Of a DNA stretch of 64,000 nucleotides, positions 10,941-23,302 are shown piece by piece. Location: the NCBI GenBank assembly GCA_028023455.1, contig JAQFVV010012394.1:29343010-29407009 (forward strand). The letters are read 5' to 3'. Every line of letters begins with the position of its first letter. Within the stretch, counting starts at the first letter, position 1. The stretch is from Epiperipatus broadwayi (taxonomy: Eukaryota > Onychophora > Udeonychophora > Euonychophora > Peripatidae). The position numbers were made by a program, and so were the translations under genes. The notes beneath the pieces were generated by a model. The model saw only the letters and a program-made list of their open reading frames with translations, searched no databases and was not told where the DNA came from.

Positions 10941-13900
10941 ATATAACTATATATATATATCAGTTTTTTTTTTTCTAAAATTAAAAAATAAAATGTTGAT
11001 TATGATTTTATTTTCTTTAACATGCCACACTATTTGGATCAGAGAAAATTTACTGTTAAATAAATAATTATAAATAGCTTTTTTTTTTTTGCTAGGATAT
11101 TGTATTTCTGCTTAAAAGTTTTATTTTAGCCACAATTAATTCAATCATATATATTATAATCTTATAAAAGAGTTGCCAAAAATATTGGTTATAAAGCATT
11201 GCTGGTTCATGAGTAGAAATTCAATTTCTATTTTCTCCTTTTAAATAAAACCATAACTATTCCATAAAATATAATTTTTCTCTTTAATATATATATTTAA
11301 TTATGCCTGAGCAAGTTTATTGTTAAATAAATAATTATTAATATTTTTTCAGAATACTGCATTTTTTTTACTACAGATGCTCTTTTTCCGTCAGATTTTA
11401 ATAACAATTTTTTTTTATAAGAGTGCCGATTTTAGTTGCTAGTAACAATTTACACCTGGGATTTTTAATGAACTATGTCATTTTGATACTAGTTCTGTTT
11501 CACTTATCATTTCATATTTATAGAATGGATATGTATTATAACAAATTGCATGGTTATATATTGTGCCATTACAATTTAGTCACTAGCTAAATTTATAGTA
11601 ATGTGCATGTAAGAAAGTGTAAAACAAAATCATCATCACATTTTTATATAACCATAAAGGATGTTGTAGGGCATCCAAGTTCAAACCCTACCAGATCAAA
11701 ATTTTAAAAGCTTTAGATAGAAAGAGAGTGGGTCAACAATTATATGCTTTATTTGTTTGTGTGTTGATAGAAAGATAATACACACATTTAAACTATTTAA
11801 TATTTAAATTTTCTGTTAAAAAGCAAAGTTATAATGCATACGTATAGGCAGTGTATGTGTAAGCTATTTAATTGTTTTATATTTCAAATATTCAACATTT
11901 TAACTTTCTTTAAAACTAACTTATGCTTGATCAATTTTAATGTCTTATTCTATACTTCTATTTTGCTTTTCTTTAATTATAAGTGGGATTTAAAAGTTAC
12001 AGATTTAATTAAATAATTGGGTTATAATTACTAAGCTAGCAATTATATTATTTAATGTTAGTTTATGAATGATTTGAAAGAATGAAGGATGTGTGTACAT
12101 TACATACAGAAATTTACATTTACTAAATATTGAAAGAAAAGGAAGGATTAAATCTGTCAAATTATTTTTTTTGTACAATTTTTTGTTAAAAGAGGAAATC
12201 TGTTTAATCAGATATCTATCTTTGTAGCAATTTTTTTTGGAAATGATTGTTTTTCACTTTGGGAGCTTAATTTGGGTGGGAACTCTAATTTTGAAATTGT
12301 CTTATCTTAAGATCTAAAGAAGGAAGCTCAAAGATTTGAAATGTTACCTGGATGTTAAAAAAAAAAGAGAAAAGAAAGGAAATAAGGATTAAGTCTATTT
12401 ATTTTTTTTTAAACAAAAGTGTCTGGAAAAGGATTAAACTTTTCAGTTGAAAAATAATTTAGTTGAAAATAAATTAGAGATCTAATTAAAACAAATTTGT
12501 CCAAAAATAGCAAGTGACACTATCTCTGATTGGTTAAGTTAGCTAAAAATTGGATATAAAAAGTGTCTGGAATTATTATTTTTGGTTTTTATGATTCAGA
12601 TTATTAAACTATCAAATTGAATGTTGAAAATATAAGAAATGGCTGGCTAGAAAAATTATATGTATGTCCCATTTTTTGCTGACCATCTGGGGAAGCTGCA
12701 CATCACATAGGAAAGAAAAGATGTTGTGTTTAAAATAATATTCTACACCTTTCAACTGACCAGAGAATTAAGATGTTTTTAATAGAAGGAAGAAAGCATT
12801 CACCTGCATTCAAAGAAGATGAATTAATCTACTGATAAATATTAATCATCAAGTCCAATTAATTGTTCCAGCAACTGATTTTAAACTCAAGAAAATTTAT
12901 AAATGTGAAAACAACCACTGTATTTCATCCACTAAGAATCATGCTTGACAGGAAGAGAAGAAAAATTAATATAATGATTTCCAAATTATCCACTAAAGCA
13001 AATAACCTCAATAGAGTCATCATCATCAAGTTATACACCTCAAGAAAGAGATTGTTCCCACGTAAAATGGAAATGGTAGCTGCAGAAATATAGACATTAT
13101 ACAAGACAAGTTTGAACCCTTGGAAATTCGCCACAAACAAAAGATCGGTAATATGACTTTTATATCTATTTTCTTTATGATATCAGTCTTAATAAACATT
13201 TTAGCAATAAAGTGGTATATTTTATTTAAAGAACTTTTAAAGACTATTCAGATCGATTAAAACAAGAATGTCTTACTAATAATAACTTTGAGCTTCATAA
13301 ATGATCTTGAATGTATGAAAATTATTTGTTTATTAATTTTACAGTTATGAAAAATATTAATGTGTAAAACAATTTTTTTTTATGGTGTTATGATTTTAGT
13401 TTTAACTAATATATTATTATTATTTTGGTTTTAAATAATATTTTGTTATTATGGGATAAAACATGCACATACCTAATGATATTTTTATATGTGTATAATT
13501 GGGAGTGAATGTGAAATAATAGGTGGTGTTAAAATATTAAATTATTTTGTCTTGAGAAAGTATAGATTTCAGCGCTTGGAAGGGAGGGGGAGATAATGAT
13601 TTAAAACTCTTTTCTAAAACTTGCTCTTTCAATTCTACTAACATTTTTTTTACATTCTATTTACATGTTAGATTTTTAAAGTATGTGTGCTAATGAGCAG
13701 ATAATATTTTTTTTTCTTGAAATACTTTTCTCATGGAGTGAAAATCATGGTCAATGTGACATCCAACTTAATACAAAATACATTTGAAGGGAAAGGGGGA
13801 AGAACTTGAAATTAATCTGAGGATTGTTATATAATCAATTATTATTATTATTATTCATGTCAATTTTCATATTTATCTAGAAATTTAGTAATAAATATTA

Positions 13901-14479
13901 GTTTGTTTTATTAAACCAGGCATATATATTTCATTAAGTGTAGTCTTTGTTAAGTGTGATTATTCATCATCATCAATGGTTGAATATTAGTTATTTAAGA
14001 TATAAGTAAATATGCTAAAATTAAGCAATAATTATGAATTTCTTCATAAAATTTAGTTTTATGTTTAGGCTTAGTCCTAGAGCTGTAGTTGAAACCCTTG
14101 TCATTATCGTTATTATTATCATCATCATCATCGTCATCAATGTTTTAATTAATGAGCTGTTTAAATGTTTAAAGGCCATAAATAAATATTAATTTCATAA
14201 TATTTAGTGATCTCTTAGTATTATTATAACCACATCCCATCATCTATTTCATGCAAGGATGAGTGAGTTGCCATCCTAAATTAGTTATATATAATCTGAA
14301 TTAGTAAACTTATAAAATATTGAAACACATTTGTTATGTTAAGATCTGAGAAATGATTTATGTCTAATATACTCCACTTTGGTTTATAGATGTTTTACTT
14401 TTACCTAAATATTAGTGCTTATAGTGATATGGCTCAAAAAGCAAAATCTCTCATTTTTATTAGAAATAAAGTACCAAAA
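10941..14479. other. AT-rich DNA with one isolated B-box-like site
   Basis: This 3.5-kb stretch has only poly-T/poly-A runs, TA runs (about 10951 and 11293), an ATC/ATT microsatellite near 14108-14142 and a B-box-like AGTTCAAACCCTACC at about 11679-11694, probably a SINE remnant. A 76-codon frame at 12863-13093 lies in a purine-rich tract with no family resemblance. I see no gene I can support. Confidence 0.4.
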
Positions 14480-14585
14480 AGGGGATTCAAACCTGGTACA
14501 TGTGAAAGGTTATTAGATATAACCGTGTCTAGATTCAGATAATCTAGTGGTGCCCTGCTAGACCATATTCACTTAGTATTTGTTT
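14480..14585 (-). repeat. tRNA-derived SINE fragment
   Basis: Read on the minus strand, a GGTCTAGCAGGGCACC segment is followed about 55 bp later by a good B box, CAGGTTTGAATCCCC. The spacing fits a tRNA-derived Pol III promoter, but the cloverleaf is not conserved. It is a SINE relic or tRNA pseudogene, not a tRNA gene. Confidence 0.45.
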
Positions 14586-14835
14586 AAACATGCACTTAAC
14601 ATCAACCCAAGAAATGAAAGTGGATAAGATCTACTGTCTGTATACCTGAGTTATATTTTATTGAATTACTAGTGTACTCACTTCACGTGATTTCATATAC
14701 CTGAGTTATAATATTTGTTATTAATAATTTGTTTATAATTCTTATATATATATATTTTGGACACAGATATGGTAATAATATTTATTTGATTCAATTAATT
14801 ATGTTACAATATATATATATATTTGAATATTTAAG

Positions 14836-14875
14836 CTCTGAGGAAGACATCTAGTCAGTTGAAACTATAAGCAAA
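14836..14875 (+). repeat. CTGAGGAAGA...TTGAAAC motif relic
   Basis: CTGAGGAAGAC is followed by a short loop, GTCAGTTGAAAC and ACTATA. The arrangement is the same CTGANGAA-stem-GAAAC pattern found in the centres of the palindromes at 30.1 and 59.5 kb. Pairing of the enclosed stem is weak here. It resembles a degenerate hammerhead core but is not a convincing ribozyme. Confidence 0.3.
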
Positions 14876-15109
14876 TATAAAGGAATATATTTAATTTTAT
14901 TAAATTACATTGTAAAGTGACTTAAGAAGGTATAAATGGTATTATATATATATATAAATCAATGTAAAAAAATGAAAACAAATTATAATAGTTTTATCAG
15001 CATGCATTAACAACAACAACAATAATAAAGCATTAAAATCTTTCATTAATTTTATCCAATCTTATTAATTATTATTTAATAAATCCCAGCATGATTTAGT
15101 GCAGACATA

Positions 15110-15205
15110 AATTGATGGACTCTAAAATTTAAGATTCACGGATCAGCTCCAATTCTGTTACCGGTATTTGAACGTTTTGTGAACTCCTGAACAATAAATC
15201 ATTCC
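15110..15205 (+). repeat. tRNA-derived SINE fragment, family T
   Basis: GGACTCT, AATTTAAGATTCACGGATC, TCTGTTACCGG and ATTTGAACGTTTTGTGAACTCC follow in the same order as in the family T copies at 0.55, 33.0 and 37.3 kb (those are on the minus strand). The TTTGAAC element stands where the B box should be. Confidence 0.5.
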
Positions 15206-15639
15206 ATTATTTAAGAAGCAAGCTACTGTTGCTCAATTTTTTTTTTTTAAATGTTGAATGTACATTTTACTTCTATATTTTCTATCTTAGTTGACTTTCA
15301 ATTCCAAGTATATTTTCTTTTTAAATTAAATTTTTCGAGATAACTTTTATAATGTAAAGTTTCGTTATATAACATATAAAATTAATTTTTAGGTAAAATA
15401 TGATTACGTTATATCTAGTTATTTATTAATATTATTTAATTAAGTTCAGTTTATAGATTTTTTAATACTAAATTTGCTTCAGCGACTTTACTTTGATTTT
15501 CCAAAAAAAATAAATTTATTTAATGCATCATGTGAAATTTCTTCTTTTATATATTGAAATATTTTATATTGATTAATATTTTGAAATGAAAATTAATTAT
15601 TTTTAATATATATTTTGCTGATTTCTTTGTCTCTGTTGG

Positions 15640-15690
15640 AGATAAAACGTTTGAATGATGTACAGGTTCGTTAATCCTCATCAGTGGTTT
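15640..15690 (-). repeat. Degenerate CTGATGA...CAAACGT motif
   Basis: On the minus strand CTGATGAGGATT is followed about 23 bases on by TTCAAACGTTTTATC. This is hammerhead-like at CTGATGA, but the GAAA element reads CAAA and stem II is not well formed. It is likely a decayed member of a repeat and is recorded for comparison with 29.67 and 34.0 kb. Confidence 0.3.
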
Positions 15691-15802
15691 GAAAGCTATC
15701 TCTATATATCAATTATTCATTTTTTTTCATAAATCATCTCTTCCGTACTTTAAATTTTAAGTCTATTATTTTTTAAAATTATATATTTATTTGTGACTGA
15801 TC

Positions 15803-15975
<173 letters not shown>

Positions 15976-16449
15976 ATCTGTTTGCCCAACTACCTAATGA
16001 TTTTTAATGAGCATGTAAATACTAATTTAGATGAAATTTTAATGATTTTTAATGAGTATTTAAATAATTGTACAGCTTCTCAAATATGTAACACTGAGAA
16101 TATAAATCTTTTCACAGAAACGACACATTTTCACAGAACACGCTACTAAGATAATTCATAAACTAGATTCTTAAAAAAATCATTTCAAAAATTTGTAAAC
16201 AATATCCACTTTTTATTTCAATATCAGTTTATTTTGTCAGTTAAGAAATTGGAGGATATAAAAGTGATTAGCTTTTATGTGATGAAATAAATTGGCATTG
16301 ATATAACAAATGTGGATGTTATTTATAGATTCATTTAAATGATGCTTTGGGAATCCAGCTTTATCATAGCATCCCCATATTACAGGTAACAATGCCAGAG
16401 AATCAATCTATTAAATATATAAAATTACATAATTGTATGCATTTATCAT

Positions 16450-17080
16450 GATGTTAACAAAGTAAAGTGTGAGGTCACTTTCATAAAAATTAGTTAGAAA
16501 TTTGTTTACCAGCGACATTGGACTAGAGCCCCTCAATCTCTACTGATAATTTCAAGGCTTAACCACTTTTTATACAAATATCCAATAATAGTATTTTATC
16601 ATGAGTTTAATTATAAATAAAAGATCTTTAATTTTTAATACTTGTTATAAGAATTTAAACCCAGAAAGCTATTATTATAATCATGTGAATGCAGAAGACT
16701 TCATATTTTGTAAGTAATAATTTATCTTTTCCAGTTATGGTGGAGACAAAATAATGTGTGGGGTCATTCCTGTTTAAGAGAGTTAAAGATATGTTTTGCA
16801 GTGATGTGGATAGAAAAACTATCAATCACAAAATCCCAAGACTAAATCACTTTTTAAATTTGTATCCAATAATAGTTTTTTTTGTAAGTTTAATTAAAAA
16901 GATATTCTGTTTTATTTCTAATGAAAATAATTATAAACAGTTAAACGTAAACTTATCGAACTTATTCAACATGTGTAAACTTGGAGAGTTGGAATTGAAC
17001 CCACAGAGACAAACAATCAGCCATTCAAGGAGTTCTAGATATTTCTTTTATATCATGCTGATGAAGAGAAAGTTTTAAGA
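16450..17080. repeat. Degenerate direct duplication, about 300-bp unit
   Basis: Two adjacent units (about 16450-16735 and 16741-17080) share GTGAGGTCA/GTGGGGTCA starts, a TATCCAATAATAGT block, a GTTTAATTA(T/A)AAA block and an AATT(T/G)AACCCA block near their ends. The second unit's GGAATTGAACCCACAG, read on the minus strand, is a B-box-like GTTCAATTCC, so the unit may derive from a SINE. A 106-codon frame across the second unit (16758-17078) shows no family resemblance. Confidence 0.5.
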
Positions 17081-17264
17081 TGATATCGGATTAACAAATT
17101 ATTATTAGTACAGTGTAGAACTGTTTTTATTGGAGGGTTCTGATATTTGAAAAAACCAAAGTAAAGAGAACCATTACCAGTGCTGTATAAACCAAAAAGA
17201 AAATCCTATTAATAGTGGATGATCATAGACCAGAGAAGAAATTAAATTACGATTAAATATGCAA

Positions 17265-17480
17265 CACAAGTATATTCTCATCTGTGAAATGGTCATTGGG
17301 TAGAAACCCCACTTAGCATGCCTACCCAGCTCCGCTCCTGCTGTCAGAAATGTCTCCTAGCTCCAGCCACCATGTGATTATGAAAGTTGCTATATTGTGC
17401 TGTGTTCAAGGAAAGTCCTCACCATCCAGGATGAACAGATGAATAGCCTACTCAGAGCCCAGAGAAATATGATAAAGCCT
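17265..17480 (+). repeat. GC-richer SINE-like block with B box
   Basis: A GGGTAGAAACCCC element, close to a Pol III B box, is followed by a GC-richer stretch with GCATGCCTACCCAGCTCC and CTCCAGCCACCATG, unlike the surrounding AT-rich DNA. The order (B box, then a conserved-looking core) fits a tRNA-derived SINE carrying a core domain. I could not match the core to a named domain, and no second copy is in the window. Confidence 0.35.
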
Positions 17481-18257
17481 TTATACAGTATACTCTATTT
17501 TTATTAATTTCATATATATATATATTTCATTTTTATATTTCTTTACTAAAAATGTCAATCTTATTTAATGTACTATTTAGTATTTGTATAATGTATTCGT
17601 GTGCGAGGTTATAATTCTCAGACCACTCTCTCTCTCTAATTGATTTTTTCTTTTTATGTTTAATATTATATTTCTTTAAATAACTATTATATTATCATAT
17701 ATTTTTTCTCTGCATTGGGGTTTATTATTATTGTATTTATCTTTGTAATTGGTGAAGGGATACAGAGTTCAATAAATATTTATTTAATAATCTTTAGAAT
17801 TGCCTTACTGCTTTGATACTCTATTCATATTTCTTTCTCTAATAATAAAATAATTAGATAATTACACGAGTTTTGGGATCCCCATTTCTTTACCTGGAAT
17901 AAAAAGAACATTGAGCTAGTGTACGGGATACCAACTTATCGGGATTTAAATCTTTAGTCACTAGGGTATTTATTTTTATTAGATTTTTGTTTGTTTTAAT
18001 ATTTCATATAATTATTGGCCTTGCATATTCTTTCCGGAGGGGGGATTATTTTTTCTCTGTCTGGGAGTGGCGCAAAGGGGTTGTATTTAAGGTAATCCTT
18101 CAAAGGTATGTATGAGTCATTACTTTAATAACTGCCCTTATGACTGCAACAAGTTGGTCGTAAAAAGATTTAAAATTGCTGCTTACCCTGTGTGTCACCA
18201 TATTTTTTTTAAGTTCAGTATGTGTGCATGCTCATCTTAACAGGGTTTGGATGAACC
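17481..18257. other. AT-rich DNA, nothing recognised
   Basis: A small GC-richer patch near 18030-18080 has no identifiable function. Otherwise nothing is supported. Confidence 0.4.
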
Positions 18258-18312
18258 CGTATAATACTGATATAAATTCTTTATCCAAATCTTCTACATA
18301 CTGCATTATGTT
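18258..18312 (-). mobile_element. Short fragment of the 47-48 kb LINE family
   Basis: About 50 bp is nearly identical to the LINE coding region at 47.84-47.89 kb, in the block encoding YAKDLDKEFISVY. Both are read on the minus strand. Such a short internal piece suggests deletion or patchwork copying rather than normal 5' truncation. Confidence 0.6.
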
Positions 18313-20159
18313 TAAAAAGCAGTGTGGAAATATAATTCTAATGATATTGCAATGATAGCTGCATATAACACAAAATAGTGATATAGGTTTAAATTTATTA
18401 ATGCATATATGCTATCAATAAATTAACATCTCTAAAATAATTTGTAGTAGAGCTTAAGCAAAATAATTGCATAAATGTTCTCACATATTAAAATAAATAT
18501 TACTAACAAAAAGCTAAAGGCAAAATGGATGGTGATAAGTAAATAAATGGGTACCTGGTTCCATGACATGGCAGTCCCAAAGCAAGTAAATTAGATTCTC
18601 TCTTTCTCATGAAGGCTTAACAAATACAATAGTAATGGTGACCATCCACATAAATGGCGAAATTGATACCTGTCACTGGCAGCATATCAATTGATAAATG
18701 AACAAGGCATGAATTTGTTAATAATAAATGGAAAGGTAACACACATACTCATGTGCATAATAACATATATACTTGGTCTAAAAATATATGTAAACCAAAA
18801 CACTATAATTGCAAAACAATACCAAATATTAAGAATCTCAAAAACTATCTCTACTCACACTCAACTTCCAAGACAGTCCATTCATCCATATATCAAATAT
18901 ACTAAAACTGTTTTACCCTGTGCACAGTTATACATTTTTTATTATATTAGGTTATAAATTTTAAGAACTCTGAATAGCCTATAATTGATAAATTTTTTAC
19001 CTGGGAATTTATTCTCATCAAATCTCTTTGTAACATATACATCATTATAAATATACCTTATAATGTATCAGATATGATAATAATTAGAATTGCTTAAATA
19101 ATATTACTATGATAATACAATAACAATAAACATATATCAATTTCATAGAACAATAAATATACATTACCCTGGTTTTACCCCATTTAAATAAGTTTGAGAA
19201 TAGAAAGGTTTTTCATTATTTAAAATGAAGATAACCTCTTAACTTATGAGTTCTTCTGTTATTCTATATAACAAAATACAGCATGGTTTTTATTAATATA
19301 GAGAAAAATGAATGAGTGAATATTTGAGAGCAGGATTTTCTTGAAAAATATTTTTTACAATTTTAATTTTTAAATGGAGAGCAGCACTAAGCAGATACAG
19401 AAAAATTAAGAACAAACAGTTCCAATATTACACAAACAAATTCAAATTATTTCTGTTTTTGGGCAGAGTAATAAAATTTACTTTCAATAAATAAATTCTG
19501 AATAAATGAATTATTATAATGCTGAAATATTATCTTATTTGTATTGGAAGTAATACAGATATATAATGTCTGTTTCAAAATATTAAGAAAATCAATCCGG
19601 ATAACACCTTCCTTTATCATAATTAGATAAAAAAAATTTAAATGACTATATTTTATTTTATCCTTTAAATTTACTCATGATAGCTTCAGTATAACTCATG
19701 ACCTTTATTTTGGTAATTAGAGATATAAAAATTTTCAAAAATAGTTCCTGGTATAACAGTAACTATATTTCAGTCATTAAATTGTCCACATATAAATGAC
19801 GTTTCTTCCAAAGTAAGACATTCAATACATTATCAAAGACAATACCATTAATATTTGTAATTAACTTATACAACTAATTAAAGCTTTAAATAATGAAGTG
19901 TTAATAGAATAGTTTTATAATAAAAGTTCAGGATTAGCTAAAAGCATATAGATATGATAAAATAAACATATGTATAACACACTGGATTCCAGTAGATTTT
20001 TATCTTTGTGATAATCTGGAATTTCTTTTACAACAAAACAGCTTTTGGTATTTTCCAATGAGATATCATTTATGGTCAGGTGAGCATGTAAAGGCTGATG
20101 CACACTTGCTTAAATGACTTTAGAGGTTTCTAGCCCAACATTATTTAAATGCCAAAATA
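18313..20159. other. AT-rich DNA, nothing recognised
   Basis: Several frames of 60-90 codons occur (for example 18691-18957) but show no domain, and their composition matches the AT-rich background. Confidence 0.4.
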
Positions 20160-20260
20160 GGTGGTGGTGGTTTTGGGGTGTTTGGGGGGGGGGTTGCGCG
20201 CCCTTGGAGGGGTTGGGGGTGGGGGGGGGGGGGGGCGGCCCGGGGAGTTAAAAAAAAAAA
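20160..20260 (+). other. Isolated G-rich tract
   Basis: From about 20160 to 20247 the plus strand is dominated by G runs, including an unbroken run of about 16 G near 20220-20235, flanked by AT-rich DNA and followed by an A-run. Several G-quadruplex-compatible runs of three or more G are present. A polymerase or base-calling artefact is a serious alternative in so AT-rich a genome. Confidence 0.6.
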
Positions 20261-21369
20261 ATAATAAGTAGTTAAAATAAGCTGAACAAATAAGTTTTAA
20301 AATTATCAGTAAGTTGAACAAAAAAGAATAATAATTGAGAAACTCTTTCATTTTTCCATTTTTTCTTTTTAAACATATGTGATTACCAGAAAAACTGTAA
20401 AGTTTGTCATGTTGATATTATTAAAGCAAATAAAGATAAATATTGGGTTAGGATTTTTAAAATTAATTAACAATTTTAACATTTTATGAACTAAGTCACA
20501 TAAAATATATTTGTCCATGATTTTTTTATTAATTAAGATGTCTAAGAATAGATTTAATCCTGTGATGTCTAGACAGTAACTAAAATAATTAACTTAATTA
20601 TTCTATAAAAATTATCTACTTGATTTAAAGTAAATATCTTTTATTTAAAACAAATACTTTTACCTATTTAAGAGAGGTTATCATTACACTATGTCATAAT
20701 AAAATATATATAAAATAGATTATTTTTAAAGATAGTTAACACTTTTAAACAATCCCTTTTGAACTTTCCTCATTTAGCACATATGCAAAAAATATTCATA
20801 CATCTATAATAGGAAATGATTAAAGGGACTATGACATTTACTGCAGATCAAAAAATTAATATTTCAAAAGACAGCAAAACTAAATTTATGTGCTGAAAAT
20901 TAATTATGATAAAACCCATTTCAAAATAGCTTTACCTTTACTTAAGCTTAATATATTAAATTCCAACTTCAAATGATAATTTGTTGAATTAACAGATGCT
21001 TCAGTAACTATTATTTTAATTACATTTTAACACAGATTAAAATAATATTTGAAAGGTAGCAAAACAAAAACTTTATTCACTACAATTAACACAAAACATA
21101 GCACATTTAAGCCAACTTTTATCCAAGTTTAACTTGTAAAATTCTGACTTTAACAACTATTAAATAAATTAATTGATATTCTTTTAGTAATTATCATTTA
21201 AATAGATTTAACAAAGATACTTTACTTAATACTTTACACTTTAGGGGGCATAGTTAAGATTTTATATTTATTTGAATAAATTTTTTTAAAGTACTATTTA
21301 TTATATTTAATTCCTTATTGGTTATATATATATATATAATGTGATTATTCATATAGTATATAAACATGG
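20261..21369. other. AT-rich DNA, nothing recognised
   Basis: No coding frame, SINE box or inverted repeat was supported. A short TA run lies at 21325-21340. Confidence 0.4.
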
Positions 21370-21886
21370 GTGGGCCGATCATTAACATGCATTAGCCAGC
21401 ATGGTGAGTTTATTGGCTTTTTCACCTCTGAGTTTAAGATCAAGAAACACCATGGTTTTTCTTCTCAGTTGCCTGATAAGGCAGAATGAATGTATGTGTG
21501 AATGAAATTTTTTCCTAATAGATATATACAATCATGAAGACAAAAATAAATCATGGCCCTTATTCCAAGGAGGCTGTAAAATCACCAGCCATTGCAGCAG
21601 TTGGTGTCCAAAGGTGGAGAGTGTTAAGAATGATTTGATTGTGAACCCAGACTGCCATTTGATAATGGTTTTTTATTTAGGTACTTACAAATCCAGATAA
21701 TTTTTAAGTGAAGGAAGATTGCAAACATTGGAAAAGAAATAAGGCATTATTGGACTTTGTGAAATTGAAAAAAAAAGTGAAGAGACTTGATTTAAAAAGT
21801 GGACATATACTCTAATATAAAGGCACACATATTGGAAATACAAGTGGAGTAGATTCATTATAAATAAAAAATGAAAGAACAATATT

Positions 21887-22198
21887 GTGGAGATTGATGG
21901 TGTATCGAACAGAGTGGCAAGATTAGTTATTCAACTTAGTAGCAGATATCAAATGCAGATAATACAGGTTTATGCCCCAACAAGTTTTCATAATGATGAA
22001 GTAGTAGAAGATTTTTATGTTGATGTACAAAAGGCTGTTGATCAGAGTAAACAACATTTTAAAATTATTATGGGAGACTTTAATGGTAGAATTGGTAAAC
22101 AAATGAAAGATGATAATGCTATAGGTAAATTTGGTTATGTACTAGAAATGAGACAGGACATAGACAGAAAAACTTTATATTGTGAATTCTTTTTTTGA
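21887..22198 (+). pseudogene. RTE APE-type endonuclease fragment
   Basis: The frame covers the middle of an apurinic/apyrimidinic-like endonuclease. IIQVYAPTSFHNDEVVEDFY is the conserved QVYAPTS block, and IIMGDFNGRIGKQ carries the catalytic D and N of the GDFN motif. The N-terminal portion lies just upstream in other frames (an LKSGHILYYKG-like segment near 21800), and the C-terminal SDH motif near 22325 reads SDH at a frame break followed by a stop. This enzyme nicked target DNA to prime reverse transcription. Confidence 0.8.
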
Positions 22199-22341
22199 GA
22201 AAAATATTAAAAGGAAATGAATTTGGAAACATCCAAAATGAAGGAACAGTATAATTGGATTATATTTTGGCTATCAGAAAATACATATTTCAAGATTGTA
22301 ATGTTCTTAATAAAGTCAACACAGGAAGTGATCATTGATTA

Positions 22342-22794
22342 GTGAGATGTAAGATATATGTTAATGCAAAACTGGAGAGACAAATATTATTAGAAAAAAC
22401 AATATTTACAGTTGATATTCTTAATCTTCAGAAACATTCTAATGAATTTAAATTAGAACATGTAAATCAGTTTCAAGGATTAGTAGATTTTGAACATGAT
22501 TTGCATTTAAATAAAATTAATAAGAAAATAGCTGACACACTTTTAAACACCGGAACAAAGATAGCTGGTAAAAAAAAGCAGCAATTGACCAATAAAATTT
22601 CTACTGAGACTGGGAAATTTATAAAGAAAAGAAGGACTATAAAAATATATAAAAATGATGCATTAAAAAGGATTGAATATCTCAAAATTTGTAAAATGGT
22701 GTGGAAAAGAATTAATAATGATATAAGAAAGTGTAATTATAAACTAGCAAAGAAAGCTGTAGAAGTGAATAAAAGTCTCAAGAGTGTAAAATAA
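22342..22794 (+). pseudogene. RTE linker region fragment (150 codons)
   Basis: A lysine-rich frame between the endonuclease and reverse transcriptase of the same element, including FTVDILNLQKHSNEFKLE. RTE proteins have a poorly conserved spacer here. The same region is recognisable on the minus strand at 30.23-30.65 kb in another copy, which confirms it belongs to the element. It carries no catalytic motif. Confidence 0.65.
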
Positions 22795-22957
22795 CATTTT
22801 GGTATTGATAGGAAACTCATGTCTGCAATAAGAAAAAAGATGAAACTATTACTAAAAAGGGAGATGACATCATGAAATGAAATGAGTAAAGGAGTTCTAC
22901 TAAGAATAATATAGTAATAAAGAACAACTACTTTTTATACCTGTTATATCTTCTCAA

Positions 22958-23302
22958 TTGTCCAGAATTTTAAATGAAGAAGTGAGACATGCAATTAAAT
23001 TTACAAAAAAAGAAAAAGCTCCAGATAATGATGGAATTGTAATCAATATATTAAAAGAAGCAGGTGAAGAAATAAAAACAATGGCAATGTTATATACCAA
23101 ATATCTAAATGACAAAGATGTACCAGATGATTGGAAAAATGCTGTATTAATATTAAGATTTAAAAAAATGATAAAGAAGATATTAGAAATTTTAGACCTA
23201 TCAGCCTTTATCAGTTTTATGCAAATTTTTTACCAAGATAATAACATCTTCTCTACAGAGAAAATTGGATGTGCATCAAACAAAAGAACAAGCTGGATTT
23301 AA
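22958..23302 (+). pseudogene. RTE reverse transcriptase, N-terminal fragment
   Basis: The frame begins with a VRHAIKFTKKEKAPDNDGIV segment, matching the family block before the fingers subdomain (AIK..KxxKAPGxDxI). It continues through LKEAGEEIKTMA and PDDWKNAVLIL, the family's W-K block. The frame is lost before the QAGFRxGxST block, which resumes in another frame near 23290. The remaining palm motifs (FGLVDYEKAFDSI, then an RQG block) are in the frames at 23374-23556 and 23507-23743, where FADD is damaged. Confidence 0.75.

Noticed and set aside
12863-13140. Overlapping 76- and 71-codon frames, possible exon ending at a GTAATA donor
   Set aside because: Both strands are open through AT/purine-rich composition; no coding pattern or family resemblance.
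15640-15690. Active hammerhead on minus strand
   Set aside because: CTGATGA is present but GAAA is CAAA and stem II is not formed.
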